From: Candidatus Limivivens intestinipullorum
GTDB lineage: Bacteria; Bacillota; Clostridia; Lachnospirales; Lachnospiraceae
Assembly (NCBI GenBank): GCA_018711185.1
Contig: DVIQ01000043.1
Span: 49,387 to 113,386, forward strand
Direction of reading: 5' to 3'
DNA: 64,000 bases
Under the pieces are notes generated by a model. It was not told where the DNA came from and did no database searches. It saw only the letters and a program-made list of their open reading frames with translations. Numbering within the stretch: position 1 is the stretch's first letter; each line of letters begins with the position of its first letter. Both the position numbers and the translations under genes were made by a program. Below, piece by piece: positions 1 to 10,147 of the stretch.

Positions 1-246
1 TATTTTGATACCGAATTCAAATCCTGCCCGCTTATCACCGAACACAGTGAAAACAGCCGCGGAATCGGTCTCTCCGATCTGGCTGACGCCCTGCTTTCAG
101 GACGGAGTGATCACCGTGCCAGCGGAGAATTAGCTCTCCATGTCCTGGAGATCATGGAAAAAATACATACCAGCAGCGATGAGCACAGGGAAATCCGGTT
201 AGAATCCACCTGCGAAAGACCAGAGGCCCTGCCCTTTACGCAATGA
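1..246 (+). CDS. Gfo/Idh/MocA family oxidoreductase, C-terminal end (partial)
   Basis: The window opens inside a reading frame that runs for 81 codons to TGA at 244-246. The peptide ends with the pattern HRASGELALHVLEIME followed by ESTCERPEALP, which is typical of the last part of the substrate/dimerisation domain of NAD(P)-dependent sugar or inositol dehydrogenases of the Gfo/Idh/MocA family. The Rossmann NAD-binding domain lies outside the window, so the substrate cannot be judged. The frame is intact to its stop and is followed directly by an intergenic repeat. Confidence 0.75.
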   Translation, partial: YFDTEFKSCPLITEHSENSRGIGLSDLADALLSGRSDHRASGELALHVLEIMEKIHTSSDEHREIRLESTCERPEALPFTQ

Positions 247-305
247 AGTCAAAAACCCCGCAGCAAGTTACAAGGCATCAAACTTGCGGCGCAGCAGAGC
301 TGCGG
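246..305. repeat. intergenic repeat, family C copy 1
   Basis: This stretch, starting in the stop codon of the oxidoreductase, is closely similar to 23126-23181: both share AAGTCAAAAACC, then GCAGCAAG, GCATCAAACTTG and CAGCAGAGCTG in the same order. The core can pair as a hairpin (CCCCGCAGC with GCTGCGGGG at 256-307). No reading frame here is credible. It is one of several small repeat families in the window. Confidence 0.6.
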
Positions 306-365
306 GGTATTTGGTCTACGCTTCGCTTCAGTGGGCGCTAAACGTGTGCCACCGGCACACAGCAC

Positions 366-420
366 CGCCAAATGGACATGCAAGCATGTCCGCTTGGCTC
401 GTTGTTCGCGGGAATAAAAA
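366..420. repeat. intergenic repeat, family D copy 1
   Basis: It begins CGCCAAATGG, contains a hairpin GGACATG/CATGTCC, and ends CCGCTTGGCTCG, TCGCGGGAATAAAAA. The same module occurs at 6871-6924 and, as its right half, at 21522-21557. GCCAA at the left and TTGGC in the middle form an inverted repeat. The gap between the oxidoreductase and the next gene (247-588) holds only this, the family C copy and a stem-loop. Confidence 0.6.
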
Positions 421-470
421 GTAAGCCTGCATACATGCCGCCTGTTCGGCGGCGGAATTTCAGTGTAAAG

Positions 471-535
471 AAAGAAGAGACCGTCCCACAGGGAATTCAG
501 AGCTTGCCCGAATCCTTTGGGATTGTCTCTTCTTG
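471..535 (-). terminator. long stem-loop, probable terminator of the 589-1401 gene
   Basis: AAGAAGAGAC near 474 pairs with GTCTCTTCTT near 525-534, and CCC/GGG pairs extend the stem. Read on the minus strand the stem is followed by CTTTCTTT, a T-rich tail, which fits an intrinsic terminator downstream of the secreted protein gene. The stem is imperfect, so the call is moderate. Confidence 0.4.
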
Positions 536-588
536 GCATGTCAGGAGTTAAATATGGGTATTAACCGACAGCCCGCTTTCCTTCTTCG

Positions 589-1401
589 TCAGTCCTGGGT
601 GGTAACGATTACCTCGGTACGCTTCGTCTCGTTTCCATCCGCGTCCATAACGGTTTCGATCAGACGGCTAAGCTCCAGGGTATCCTCATCCATGGCATAA
701 TAATAGCACGTCATATGTTCCGCGTCAGAATAGGTCCCCTGAGGATCCGCGCTCTGAATGCAGAGCTGCCCGTTCTGAACGGTTTCTGCCGTAAACGTTT
801 CCGTTTCGGAATAACCCACAAAACTCAGGCTCGCAAGCTGCTGTTCCAGCGCCTGTACTTCCTCGGCCTCCATCTCACGGACCTGGCTTGAGCCGTCGGA
901 AGACTGGATCCAGATACTTCCGTTCCGGTAAGTCGTGATGGTGCCGTCCTCGCTTTGAACTGCCAGTGTATAGCCGTCCTCCTCCCTGGTGACGCCATAG
1001 CTCTCACGTCCGGTTTCTTCCCCGTTTTCATCATAAGAAATCACCGTCCAGCCATACATAGAATGATCTCCCAGCAGGTTCTCGACCCCGGTATTCGCGT
1101 CCACTATATCCTGGAGGCTGACCGAATACTCCTGGGAACTGGATTCGCTTTCACTGCCGTCCGGACTCTCTTCGTACCAGCCGCCGTAAGGCATCTCTCC
1201 GAATCCATACCAACCGTCATAAGGCATTTCTTCGTACCAGCCGCCGTTCTGTCCCCACTCTGTGCAGCCGTGTCCGCCTGACCTCGCGTAATCCCCGCAA
1301 TACGGATTCGCGCACTGCGCACTGGCCGTAGTCCCGGCAGTCATAACCAGGGCTGCCGCCAGCGCCGCCGGGCAGAAGCGTTTCATTCTCCTCATTTTCA
1401 T
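589..1401 (-). CDS. secreted protein with aromatic GWYEE repeats, unknown function
   Basis: I do not recognise a family. The 270-residue product starts with a basic stretch (MKMRRMKR) and a hydrophobic core ending in ASA-Q, a classic type I signal peptide, so it should be exported. Residues about 30-85 hold Cys-Gly rich sequence and imperfect repeats of the type GGWYEE-MPYDGWYGFGE-MPYGGWYEE, then a Ser/Glu-rich linker. The remaining part is acidic and rich in beta-strand-like, Thr/Ser/Tyr segments and resembles a lipoprotein-like anchorless beta domain. There is no sortase motif or membrane anchor. The ATG at 1401 has a good AAGGAGGATGAC-type site upstream. It stands alone between repeats, with radA on the same strand beyond. 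Confidence 0.6.
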   Translation of the reverse strand: MKMRRMKRFCPAALAAALVMTAGTTASAQCANPYCGDYARSGGHGCTEWGQNGGWYEEMPYDGWYGFGEMPYGGWYEESPDGSESESSSQEYSVSLQDIVDANTGVENLLGDHSMYGWTVISYDENGEETGRESYGVTREEDGYTLAVQSEDGTITTYRNGSIWIQSSDGSSQVREMEAEEVQALEQQLASLSFVGYSETETFTAETVQNGQLCIQSADPQGTYSDAEHMTCYYYAMDEDTLELSRLIETVMDADGNETKRTEVIVTTQD

Positions 1402-1485
1402 CCGTTGTCATCCTCCTTCTTTCTTTCCGCCGACAGCAGACCAGAGGATCGATTCCTTTGGTGAATGCGGCCGGGCAGTTGACTC

Positions 1486-1513
1486 GTTATCGTTCAGCCT
1501 TGCTGAACTGCTA
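1486..1513. repeat. TTCAGC/GCTGAA palindrome (family A core)
   Basis: An imperfect palindrome with arms CGTTCAGC and GCTGAACTG around a 2-base loop. It is one of about sixteen such cores in this window, all at gene borders. The surrounding 1402-1668 gap contains nothing else I can name. Confidence 0.7.
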
Positions 1514-1668
1514 TTTTCCTGTATCGTCTTGCGGATACTGAATTTTCAGCGGTGCCGCTTTCGGATTTCAGGCGCGGCGCATCCGATCCGCCTGTAAATA
1601 TTACATCACTTAAACCAGAATTTCGCAATCATTTTTTCATTAAAATTCTCTAAACCAGTTATCGGTTC

Positions 1669-3039
1669 TCAGGCGCGAATGGCGGATACCGCCTCCTTCA
1701 GCGTGCGCACGCCCACCAGCCGAATCCCGGAAATCTTATCCAGCCCCCTCATACTGGCTGCCGGAAGAATCACGGTGTCGAATCCCAGCTTTTTCGCCTC
1801 GGCCACACGCTGAGGCGCCATGCTCACCGCGCGGACTTCTCCGCTCAGGCCCACTTCCCCGAAAGCCAGGGTTTTCTCCCCCACGGGGATATCCCGGTAG
1901 CTGGATACCAGGGCCAGGACGATTCCCAGGTCGATGGCCGGCTCATTCATGCGAATGCCTCCGGCGATATTCACATAGGCGTCACAGTTGGACAGATGCA
2001 TCCCCAGTCTTTTTTCCAGGACCGCCATCAGCAGGTTCACCCGGTTGTAATCCGTGCCGGCTGCCGTTCTCCTGGGAACGGCCAGGAAACTCTGGCACAC
2101 CAGGGCCTGGATTTCAATGAGAATCGGGCGGGTGCCTTCCATGGAGCAGGCCACAATGGAGCCGGAGGCTCCCTGGGGCCTGCCGCTGAGCATATACTCC
2201 GAGGGGTTTGGCACCTCCGTAAGCCCGGTGTCCCGCATCTCAAACACACCGATTTCGTTTGTAGAGCCGAAGCGATTTTTCACTGCCCGCAAAATCCGGT
2301 AGGAGGCGTACCGGTCTCCCTCGAAGTACAGCACCGTGTCCACCATATGCTCCAGGACGCGGGGACCGGCTACCACACCCTCCTTCGTAACATGCCCCAC
2401 CAGGAACACTGTAATATCCATTCCCTTGGCGATCTGCATAAAAACGGAAGTGGCCTCCCGCACCTGGGAAACGCTTCCCGGGGCGGCCCCGATCTCCTGG
2501 CTGTACATAGTCTGGATGGAATCGATTACCACAAATTCCGGCCGGATTTCCTGAATGCTCTCCCGGATACCGGCAAGATCCGTCTCACACAGGAGCAGCA
2601 GCCCGTCCCCAAAGCTCCCCATCCGGCCGGCCCTGAGCTTAATCTGCTGCAGGGATTCCTCACCGGAAATATAGAGGACTTTTTTCCCCTGATCCGTCAG
2701 CTTCCTGCACACCTGCAGAAGCAGGGTAGATTTTCCAATACCCGGGTCTCCTCCCACTAAGACAAGGGAACCCCGGACGATTCCGCCGCCCAGAACCCGA
2801 TCCAGCTCCTTCATGCCGGAGCCCGTCCTGGCAGTCTCTCCGGATTCTATGCCGGAAAGCTTCACCGCCTTTGGGGCCTCCTGCCGCTTTACGGACGTCT
2901 TGCCTCCGGCCGCGTCCCGCTGTACCGGTTCCTCCACAAAGGTATTCCACTCCCGGCAGCCGGGACACTGGCCCATCCATTTCGCGGACTCATACCCGCA
3001 GTTCTGGCAGAAAAACACACTGCTCTTTCCCTTCGCCAT
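1669..3039 (-). CDS. radA: DNA repair protein RadA (Sms)
   Basis: RadA is a hexameric RecA-like ATPase that drives branch migration during recombination and repair. The start at 3039 (MAKGKSS) is chosen because it has GGAGAG upstream and gives the usual beginning; a longer frame exists but is not needed. Residues 11-28 form the C4 zinc finger (C11, C14, C25, C28). Walker A GGDPGIGKST is at about 96-105, and the RadA-specific KNRFG motif is near 255. The C-terminal third is the Lon-like domain. The length of 456 residues is normal. In many Firmicutes radA follows clpC; here it does too, with one small gene between them, all on the minus strand. Confidence 0.97.
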   Translation of the reverse strand: MAKGKSSVFFCQNCGYESAKWMGQCPGCREWNTFVEEPVQRDAAGGKTSVKRQEAPKAVKLSGIESGETARTGSGMKELDRVLGGGIVRGSLVLVGGDPGIGKSTLLLQVCRKLTDQGKKVLYISGEESLQQIKLRAGRMGSFGDGLLLLCETDLAGIRESIQEIRPEFVVIDSIQTMYSQEIGAAPGSVSQVREATSVFMQIAKGMDITVFLVGHVTKEGVVAGPRVLEHMVDTVLYFEGDRYASYRILRAVKNRFGSTNEIGVFEMRDTGLTEVPNPSEYMLSGRPQGASGSIVACSMEGTRPILIEIQALVCQSFLAVPRRTAAGTDYNRVNLLMAVLEKRLGMHLSNCDAYVNIAGGIRMNEPAIDLGIVLALVSSYRDIPVGEKTLAFGEVGLSGEVRAVSMAPQRVAEAKKLGFDTVILPAASMRGLDKISGIRLVGVRTLKEAVSAIRA

Positions 3040-3162
3040 ACGCGTTCTCTCCTCTCCCGGCGTCGGATTTCTACGGCAGACCCGCGTTCCTGGACGCATG
3101 CCGCCTGTTTTTCGGTGATTATACGTAACTGTTCAGTCCTTCACAGTTACGATTATCCCAGA

Positions 3163-3195
3163 AAAGAATGCCCCGTGAATACGGGACATTCTTCA
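3163..3195 (-). terminator. intrinsic terminator after the endosialidase-like gene
   Basis: AAGAATG-CCCGT and ACGGG-CATTCTT form a stem of about 12 pairs with a 4-base loop. On the minus strand the stem runs into TTCTTTTC, a T-rich tail. It lies 13 bases past the end of the 3208-3621 gene and would separate it from radA. A degenerate TTCAG palindrome sits just beyond at 3125-3150. Confidence 0.6.
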
Positions 3196-3207
3196 TAACA
3201 TCGCTTA

Positions 3208-3621
3208 TTATTTCTTTTCGATTCTGACCGAAGTCTTCCGTGTGCTGTCAAGCTCCACGCCAATCACCAGCTTGCCTCCCAGGTTTGTTTTCATCTCCCC
3301 CGCCTGGCTTCCGTCAACGGCAATCACATAATCCGTATCCTCTTCCAGCTCCACGGTAATCTGCGCGTCCGCGAAGCCTTCCACGTCGAACTCCATGCCG
3401 TTTTCCGTAACCCGCATATGATTCACCGTGGTTCCCGGTACAGACTCATAGACAAATCTCCCATTCTTTTCAAGCTTGGTAATTTCTTTAAAGGTTTTTA
3501 CCTTGTACAGGTCGCCTTCGTATTCGAAATCTGATTTCTTTGTTTTCTGCGCAAGCTCATAATTTCCAAAGCTGATCGTGCCATCCGCCTCTGTACGGAT
3601 TAATTCACTGACAACTGACAT
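3208..3621 (-). CDS. small conserved clostridial protein (endosialidase-like annotation)
   Basis: The 137-residue product (MSVVSELIRTEADG, FGNYEL, DLYKVKTFKEITKLEKNG, VYESVPGT) matches a conserved soluble clostridial family that databases often label endosialidase. No catalytic motif of a real sialidase is visible, so the label should not be read as an enzyme activity. The protein looks all-beta, with acidic segments, no signal peptide and no membrane span. It sits between clpC and radA in the place where stress genes usually cluster, but nothing in its sequence shows its job. A weak promoter (TGGAAA, 17 bases, TAGAAT) can be seen upstream near 3730. Confidence 0.75.
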   Translation of the reverse strand: MSVVSELIRTEADGTISFGNYELAQKTKKSDFEYEGDLYKVKTFKEITKLEKNGRFVYESVPGTTVNHMRVTENGMEFDVEGFADAQITVELEEDTDYVIAVDGSQAGEMKTNLGGKLVIGVELDSTRKTSVRIEKK

Positions 3622-3793
3622 TGTAAAGTGCCCTCCTGGTTATCGTTTGTGTTCTCGTAACAATCCTCCCCAAAAGTCCCGGAACCAGCGCTCCGCTTTT
3701 TCAGGCTTCCGGAAAAGGATACGTTTATTCTATCATAAATCACTTTGGTTTTCCAGTTTTTTATCTGGTTTCCCGACGCGAACTTGTAGCGGT

Positions 3794-6277
<2,484 letters not shown>

Positions 6278-6291
6278 GCAAAATCCTCCGT

Positions 6292-6660
6292 TTATTTATA
6301 TTCCTGATAGATCTCGTCCACCATATCGTGGACTTCCTGGCAGGAGATATTCTTGCAGCAGGCTTTTGCCAGCACAACTTTAAGCTGGCTCTTCATCTCC
6401 TGCATAGCCTGCATCTTATCCCGGTCAAGGGCAATGATCGCCCCTTTTCTTCTGTCGATGGTAAGGATGCCCTCCTGGCGCAGGAGCGCGTAGGCTTTAT
6501 TTACCGTGTGCATATTAATGCCGATATCATCCGCCAGCTGGCGAACGGACGGAAGCGCATCTCCCTCCTGGATCACAGATGTGGCAATTCCCAGAATAAT
6601 CTGATTCCGAAGCTGCATGTACAGAGCCTCGTCGCTCTGGAAATCAATCTTTATTATCAT
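6292..6660 (-). CDS. GntR family transcriptional regulator (YtrA type)
   Basis: A 122-residue protein with an N-terminal winged helix-turn-helix (QLRNQIILGIA, LPSVRQLADDIGINMHTVNKAYALL, about residues 17-70) and only a short helical tail (about 75-122). That layout is the YtrA subfamily of GntR repressors, which have no large ligand-binding domain and usually act near ABC transporters. Here the downstream gene is clpC. A good promoter lies upstream (6748-6776) and a palindrome (6717-6737) lies between promoter and start, so autoregulation of a gntR-clpC operon is likely, though inferred. Confidence 0.9.
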   Translation of the reverse strand: MIIKIDFQSDEALYMQLRNQIILGIATSVIQEGDALPSVRQLADDIGINMHTVNKAYALLRQEGILTIDRRKGAIIALDRDKMQAMQEMKSQLKVVLAKACCKNISCQEVHDMVDEIYQEYK

Positions 6661-6677
6661 ATGTTCACCTTCTGTTC

Positions 6678-6706
6678 GTAACAGATCAGCCCTGCTGAAC
6701 TGTTAC
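6678..6706. repeat. TTCAGC/GCTGAA palindrome (family A core)
   Basis: GTAACAGATCAGC and GCTGAACTGTTAC pair around two bases. It lies in the 5' leader of the gntR-clpC operon, between the promoter-proximal palindrome at 6717-6737 and the start codon, so it would be transcribed as a hairpin. Confidence 0.75.
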
Positions 6707-6716
6707 TTCTGTTCCT

Positions 6717-6737
6717 CAAACAGGCCTGGCCTGTTTT
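6717..6737. promoter_or_regulatory. palindrome in the gntR-clpC leader, possible operator
   Basis: AAACAGGCC and GGCCTGTTT form an almost perfect inverted repeat just downstream of the -10 element of the operon. Its position suits an operator for the GntR/YtrA-type regulator encoded by the first gene. It could instead act as a transcribed hairpin. No binding data can be read from sequence. Confidence 0.45.
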
Positions 6738-6747
6738 TGTTATATGT

Positions 6748-6776
6748 ATATTATAACAGATACTTTCATTTGTCAA
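6748..6776 (-). promoter_or_regulatory. promoter of the gntR-clpC operon
   Basis: On the minus strand TTGACA (6771-6776) is followed after 17 bases by TAATAT (6748-6753); a TATAAT overlapping it has a 15-base spacer. This is a strong vegetative (SigA-type) promoter. No CtsR heptad repeat is visible. Confidence 0.75.
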
Positions 6777-6805
6777 CCTTTTCCCCTCGCGGCAGTCGCC
6801 AAATA

Positions 6806-6872
6806 GTAACGGTTCAGCAGGGCTGAACTGTTACGCCAAATAGCAGCCGTTCCGTTCTGCCGAACCATTACG
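6806..6872. repeat. two adjacent family A palindromes
   Basis: A near-perfect copy (GTAACGGTTCAGC to GCTGAACTGTTAC, 6806-6834) is followed at 6846-6872 by a degenerate copy in which the core reads TTCTGCCGAA. They lie upstream of the gntR promoter in a 356-base gap (6661-7017) that holds only repeats, the promoter and a terminator. Confidence 0.7.
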
Positions 6873-6924
6873 CCAAATGGCACGCAGATATATCCGCTTG
6901 GCTTGTTGCCCGCGGGAATAAAAA
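6871..6924. repeat. intergenic repeat, family D copy 2
   Basis: CGCCAAATGG, then TCCGCTTGGCTTG, CCGCGGGAATAAAAAA, in the same order as the copy at 366-420. It runs directly into the terminator of the 7018-8055 gene. Confidence 0.6.
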
Positions 6925-6967
6925 ATGCGCCTTGAATCAGAGTTTGAAACCCTTTTCAAGACGCATC
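6919..6967 (-). terminator. intrinsic terminator of the 7018-8055 gene
   Basis: On the minus strand ATGCG-CTTGAA pairs with TTCAAG-CGCAT across a 20-base loop and is followed by TTTTTTATT. It sits 50 bases past the stop codon. The T-run is contributed by the end of the family D repeat. Confidence 0.65.
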
Positions 6968-7017
6968 CTCTCTTTGCTGTCCGCAGCCGCGGCAGCCTTC
7001 CAAGACCAAACCGCCTT

Positions 7018-8055
7018 CTACAGCTCCACCATCGTCACGTCCACATCATCCTGCTCGTCCTGGCCGTCCTTCGCCGATTCCCCAGGCGCAGCCGCGTCCT
7101 TTGGTTCTTCCGGCTCTTCTGCCTTTACAGGCTCCGCTTCCGGTTCTTTTTCCGGCTGAGGCTCCTTCTTTTCCGGGGTCTTCTGCCGCGGCTCTTCCTT
7201 ATCTGTCTCCTTTTTGGAAGCGTCCTTCGAGGAATCGCCTTCTTCGGACTGCTCTCTGGCAGCCCTGCGCTCCTCCTTCACCTTGGCGCGCTTCTCTTTT
7301 TTCGACAGCTTCTCCGGCTCAGCGGCTTTCTGCTGCTGAACGGGCGCATAATAATTATCCGTGTCCATTATCTTTTCTTTTCTCGCAAACTCGTTGGTCT
7401 GAAAGTCCAGATTGTCTTCCGCGTCCCGCAGATCCGCCTTCAGATCCCGGTTCTTCAGAAGAAGATTGATGGTTAAGAACATCAGGACAACCGCCAGGGC
7501 GATCAGGCCGTAGATCACTCGCATGGAGAAATCCAGCCTTTCCCGGAACTGATCGATCTGACTGTTCAGGAAAGTGATCGTGGAGTCCTCTGTCTGAGGC
7601 TCCGTCTGCGCCTCCGTAGGCGGCTCTGTCTGCGCTTCCGTGGGCGCCTCCGTGGGCGCCTCTGTCTCCGGCGCTTCGGTTTCCGCAGGCGCCAGAGTCT
7701 CATCCGTCTCCACATGCACCGTATAAGTAAACTGACTGCCGTTTTCCGCTTCCACCGTAATCAGCACCGTCCCCTGTCCGTTTTCCAGGGTCGTCCCGGT
7801 GACGCTTACGATCTGCGCGGCGGCGTTGGAACACACGGGATTTAAAATCAGCTCCGTGGTACCCGGCGCCACATATACCGTCGATTCCCAGGAAGAAGGT
7901 CCGAATTCCTCGTTCATGGTTCCGTTTTCCAGTCCCAGGGAGGAAAGGGAATTGTCACTGGACAGCTCCGCGGCAAACGCCTGAGCTCCCACCAGCCACA
8001 TAAGGAGCAGCCCCAGGAGCAAGCCCACTCTCCAGAATTTTCTTTGTTTTTTCAT
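7018..8055 (-). CDS. membrane-anchored cadherin-like beta-sandwich protein
   Basis: The 345-residue product has a signal peptide (cleavage near AFAAE, residue 28), then a domain of about 80 residues (SLSSLGLENGTMNEEF, STVYVAPGTTEL, GQGTVLITVEAENGSQFTYTVHV) typical of the cadherin-like beta-sandwich fold found in clostridial surface proteins. A Pro/Thr/Glu repeat linker (TEAPTEAPTEAQTEPP) follows, then one membrane span (VIYGLIALAVVLMFLTINLLL), a coiled coil and a highly charged Lys/Glu tail predicted to be cytoplasmic. The layout suggests a surface sensor or scaffold with its tail inside. Function is unknown. It is transcribed alone and ends in a good terminator. Confidence 0.75.
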   Translation of the reverse strand: MKKQRKFWRVGLLLGLLLMWLVGAQAFAAELSSDNSLSSLGLENGTMNEEFGPSSWESTVYVAPGTTELILNPVCSNAAAQIVSVTGTTLENGQGTVLITVEAENGSQFTYTVHVETDETLAPAETEAPETEAPTEAPTEAQTEPPTEAQTEPQTEDSTITFLNSQIDQFRERLDFSMRVIYGLIALAVVLMFLTINLLLKNRDLKADLRDAEDNLDFQTNEFARKEKIMDTDNYYAPVQQQKAAEPEKLSKKEKRAKVKEERRAAREQSEEGDSSKDASKKETDKEEPRQKTPEKKEPQPEKEPEAEPVKAEEPEEPKDAAAPGESAKDGQDEQDDVDVTMVEL

Positions 8056-8074
8056 AATGTACCTCTCATACTTT

Positions 8075-8103
8075 GCAACCGTTCAGCCCTGCCGAACTGT
8101 TAC
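8075..8103. repeat. TTCAGC-type palindrome with hairpin-2 remnant
   Basis: GCAACCGTTCAGC and GCCGAACTGTTAC pair around two bases, followed by ATGCAAAATCCATTT, which is the start of the second module of the family A composite. The element lies between purD and the cadherin-like gene. Confidence 0.7.
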
Positions 8104-8125
8104 ATGCAAAATCCATTTTTACTGC

Positions 8126-9397
8126 TTATGCCTCGTCAATCGCCTTCCCGATGTCTGTGCGGTAGTATTTATTGTCAAAGTCAATCCATTTTACCGCTTC
8201 ATAGGCATTGGCCCGGGCCGCTTTTAGATCGCTCCCTTTTGCCGTTACGCCGAGAACCCGGCCGCCGTTCGTGACGATGCCTTCTTCCGTTCTCTTTGTG
8301 CCGGCGTGAAATACGTAGTAACCGTCTTTGTCTTTAAAGTTTTCCAACCCGTGAATGACAAAGCCTTTTTCGTACTTCACCGGGTAGCCCTCGCTTGCAA
8401 GGACAACGCATACCGCGGCATTGTCCTCAAACGCAAGGCTGATCTGGTCCAGCGTGCCGTCAATGCAGGCCTCGAATACTTCCACAATGTCGTTTTTCAT
8501 CCGCGGAAGCACCACCTGGGTTTCCGGATCCCCAAACCTCGCATTGTATTCCAGAACCTTCGGCCCTTCCTCCGTCAGCATCAGTCCGAAGAAAATAATG
8601 CCCTTGAACTCTCTGCCCTCTGCGGCCATGGCGTCCACTGTGGGCTGGTAAATATATTTTCTGCAGAACGCGTCCACCTGGGGAGTGTAGAAGGGGCTTG
8701 GGGAAAAGGTTCCCATGCCGCCGGTGTTCAGTCCGGTGTCCCCGTCTCCCGCACGCTTATGATCCTGCGCGGAGGTCATAATCTGAATGGTTTTCCCGTC
8801 CACAAAGGACAGAACGGAAACCTCTCTTCCGGTCATAAATTCCTCAATGACCAGCTTATTTCCGGCGCTGCCGAATTTCTTGTCTTCCATGATCTCTTTT
8901 ACGCCGTCTCTTGCCTCTTGGAGGGTCCGGCAGATCAGAACGCCCTTTCCAAGGGCCAGGCCGTCCGCCTTCAGCACAATGGGCATTCTGGCGGTTTCCA
9001 GATATTCCAGCGCTTTCCCGGAATCCTCAAAGGTCTCATAGGCGGCCGTGGGAATCCCGTATTTTTTCATCAGCTCCTTGGAAAAGGCCTTTGAGCCTTC
9101 CAGGATCGCCGCGTTCTTTCTGGGGCCAAATACCCGCAGTCCTCTCTCCTCAAATACGTCCACGATTCCGCCCACCAGAGGATCGTCCATGCCGATCACC
9201 GTCAGGTCGATGGAATGCTCCTGGGCGAAATCCGCCAGCTTTTCAAATTCCATGGCGCCGATGTCCACACACTGGGCATACTCTTCTATCCCCGCGTTTC
9301 CCGGCGCGCAGTAAATCTTCTCCGCCAGAGGACTCTGGGCAATCTTCCACGCAATGGCGTGCTCCCGCCCGCCGCTGCCTACAATCAGTATCTTCAT
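8126..9397 (-). CDS. purD: phosphoribosylamine-glycine ligase PurD
   Basis: PurD joins glycine to phosphoribosylamine with ATP, the second step of purine synthesis. The 423-residue product starts MKILIVGSGGREHA, the usual glycine-rich beginning, preceded by AGGGAGG; an upstream in-frame ATG lacks support. It has the ATP-grasp layout with FGPRKNAAILEGSK, EEFMTGREVSVLS, GGMGTFSP and LEYNARFGDPETQ. It is the last gene of the purE-purM-purN-purD unit. A strong stem-loop (9423-9464) separates it from purN. Confidence 0.97.
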   Translation of the reverse strand: MKILIVGSGGREHAIAWKIAQSPLAEKIYCAPGNAGIEEYAQCVDIGAMEFEKLADFAQEHSIDLTVIGMDDPLVGGIVDVFEERGLRVFGPRKNAAILEGSKAFSKELMKKYGIPTAAYETFEDSGKALEYLETARMPIVLKADGLALGKGVLICRTLQEARDGVKEIMEDKKFGSAGNKLVIEEFMTGREVSVLSFVDGKTIQIMTSAQDHKRAGDGDTGLNTGGMGTFSPSPFYTPQVDAFCRKYIYQPTVDAMAAEGREFKGIIFFGLMLTEEGPKVLEYNARFGDPETQVVLPRMKNDIVEVFEACIDGTLDQISLAFEDNAAVCVVLASEGYPVKYEKGFVIHGLENFKDKDGYYVFHAGTKRTEEGIVTNGGRVLGVTAKGSDLKAARANAYEAVKWIDFDNKYYRTDIGKAIDEA

Positions 9398-9422
9398 TTT
9401 CAGGGCCTCCCTTCTCCGTAAA

Positions 9423-9464
9423 CGCCCCGCGGGCCTCCCTCTTTTCCCGGAGGTCCGTCGGGCG
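9423..9464. other. stem-loop between purN and purD
   Basis: CGCCC and CGGGCCTCC pair with GGAGGTCCG and GGGCG across a short loop, giving a stem of about 14 pairs. There is no following T-run on the minus strand, so it looks more like a processing or stability element inside the operon than a terminator. Confidence 0.5.
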
Positions 9465-9523
9465 TCTTCCCTGTATGGTATGCCGTCCCGGCCAGGCCGC
9501 GCCAAAAGGCGCGCCACGCGCCG

Positions 9524-10147
9524 TCAGACGATATGTACAATGCCGTCTCTGATCTGCACCCGCCCATTGGCGATCAGATCAATGGCTTTCGGAAGAATCT
9601 TCCACTCTGCTTCTTCCATCACCCGCTGCTGCAAAACCTTGGGGGTGTCGCCCTCCCGGACTTCCACCGCCTTCTGGAGGAGAATGGGACCGGTATCCGT
9701 GCCGTCATCCACAAAATGAACCGTGGCGCCGGTCACCTTTACGCCTCTTTTCAGCACCGCCTCATGCACCTTCAGCCCGTAATAGCCTGTCCCGCAAAAG
9801 GAGGGAATCAGGGCCGGATGGATATTGATGATCCGGTTTGGATACGCGTCCACCATGATCTTTGGAATCACCACCAGACAGCCCGCCAGAACCACCAGAT
9901 CCGGGTTTACGGAACGGACCGCCTCCAAAAGCGCCTGGTTAAAGGCCTCTCTGGTCTCATAATCCTTAGGCGAAACGCAAAGCCCGGGAATGCCGTTCTC
10001 CCTGGCCCGTTCCAGCGCGTAGGCGCCGCGGTTGTTGCTGATCACCGCCGCGATTTCGGCGTTTGTAATCCCGCCCTGACGGATCTGGTCGATGATGGCC
10101 TGAAGATTCGTGCCTCCGCCGGAGACAAGGACCGCCAGCCTCAGCAT
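9524..10147 (-). CDS. purN: phosphoribosylglycinamide formyltransferase PurN
   Basis: PurN transfers a formyl group from 10-formyltetrahydrofolate to glycinamide ribonucleotide. The 207-residue protein opens [17 protein letters not shown] and carries the catalytic residues N108 and H110 in NIHPALIPS and D151 in DDGTDTGP. The start at 10147 overlaps the purM stop in the arrangement ATGCTGA, which points to translational coupling. No key residue is missing. Confidence 0.96.
   Translation of the reverse strand: MLRLAVLVSGGGTNLQAIIDQIRQGGITNAEIAAVISNNRGAYALERARENGIPGLCVSPKDYETREAFNQALLEAVRSVNPDLVVLAGCLVVIPKIMVDAYPNRIINIHPALIPSFCGTGYYGLKVHEAVLKRGVKVTGATVHFVDDGTDTGPILLQKAVEVREGDTPKVLQQRVMEEAEWKILPKAIDLIANGRVQIRDGIVHIV

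Noticed and set aside
249..539. 96-codon minus-strand frame
   Set aside because: It lies wholly over repeat families C and D and a stem-loop, and the peptide resembles no protein.
3208..3621. True endosialidase enzyme
   Set aside because: At 137 residues and without sialidase motifs, the label is only a database name for this family.
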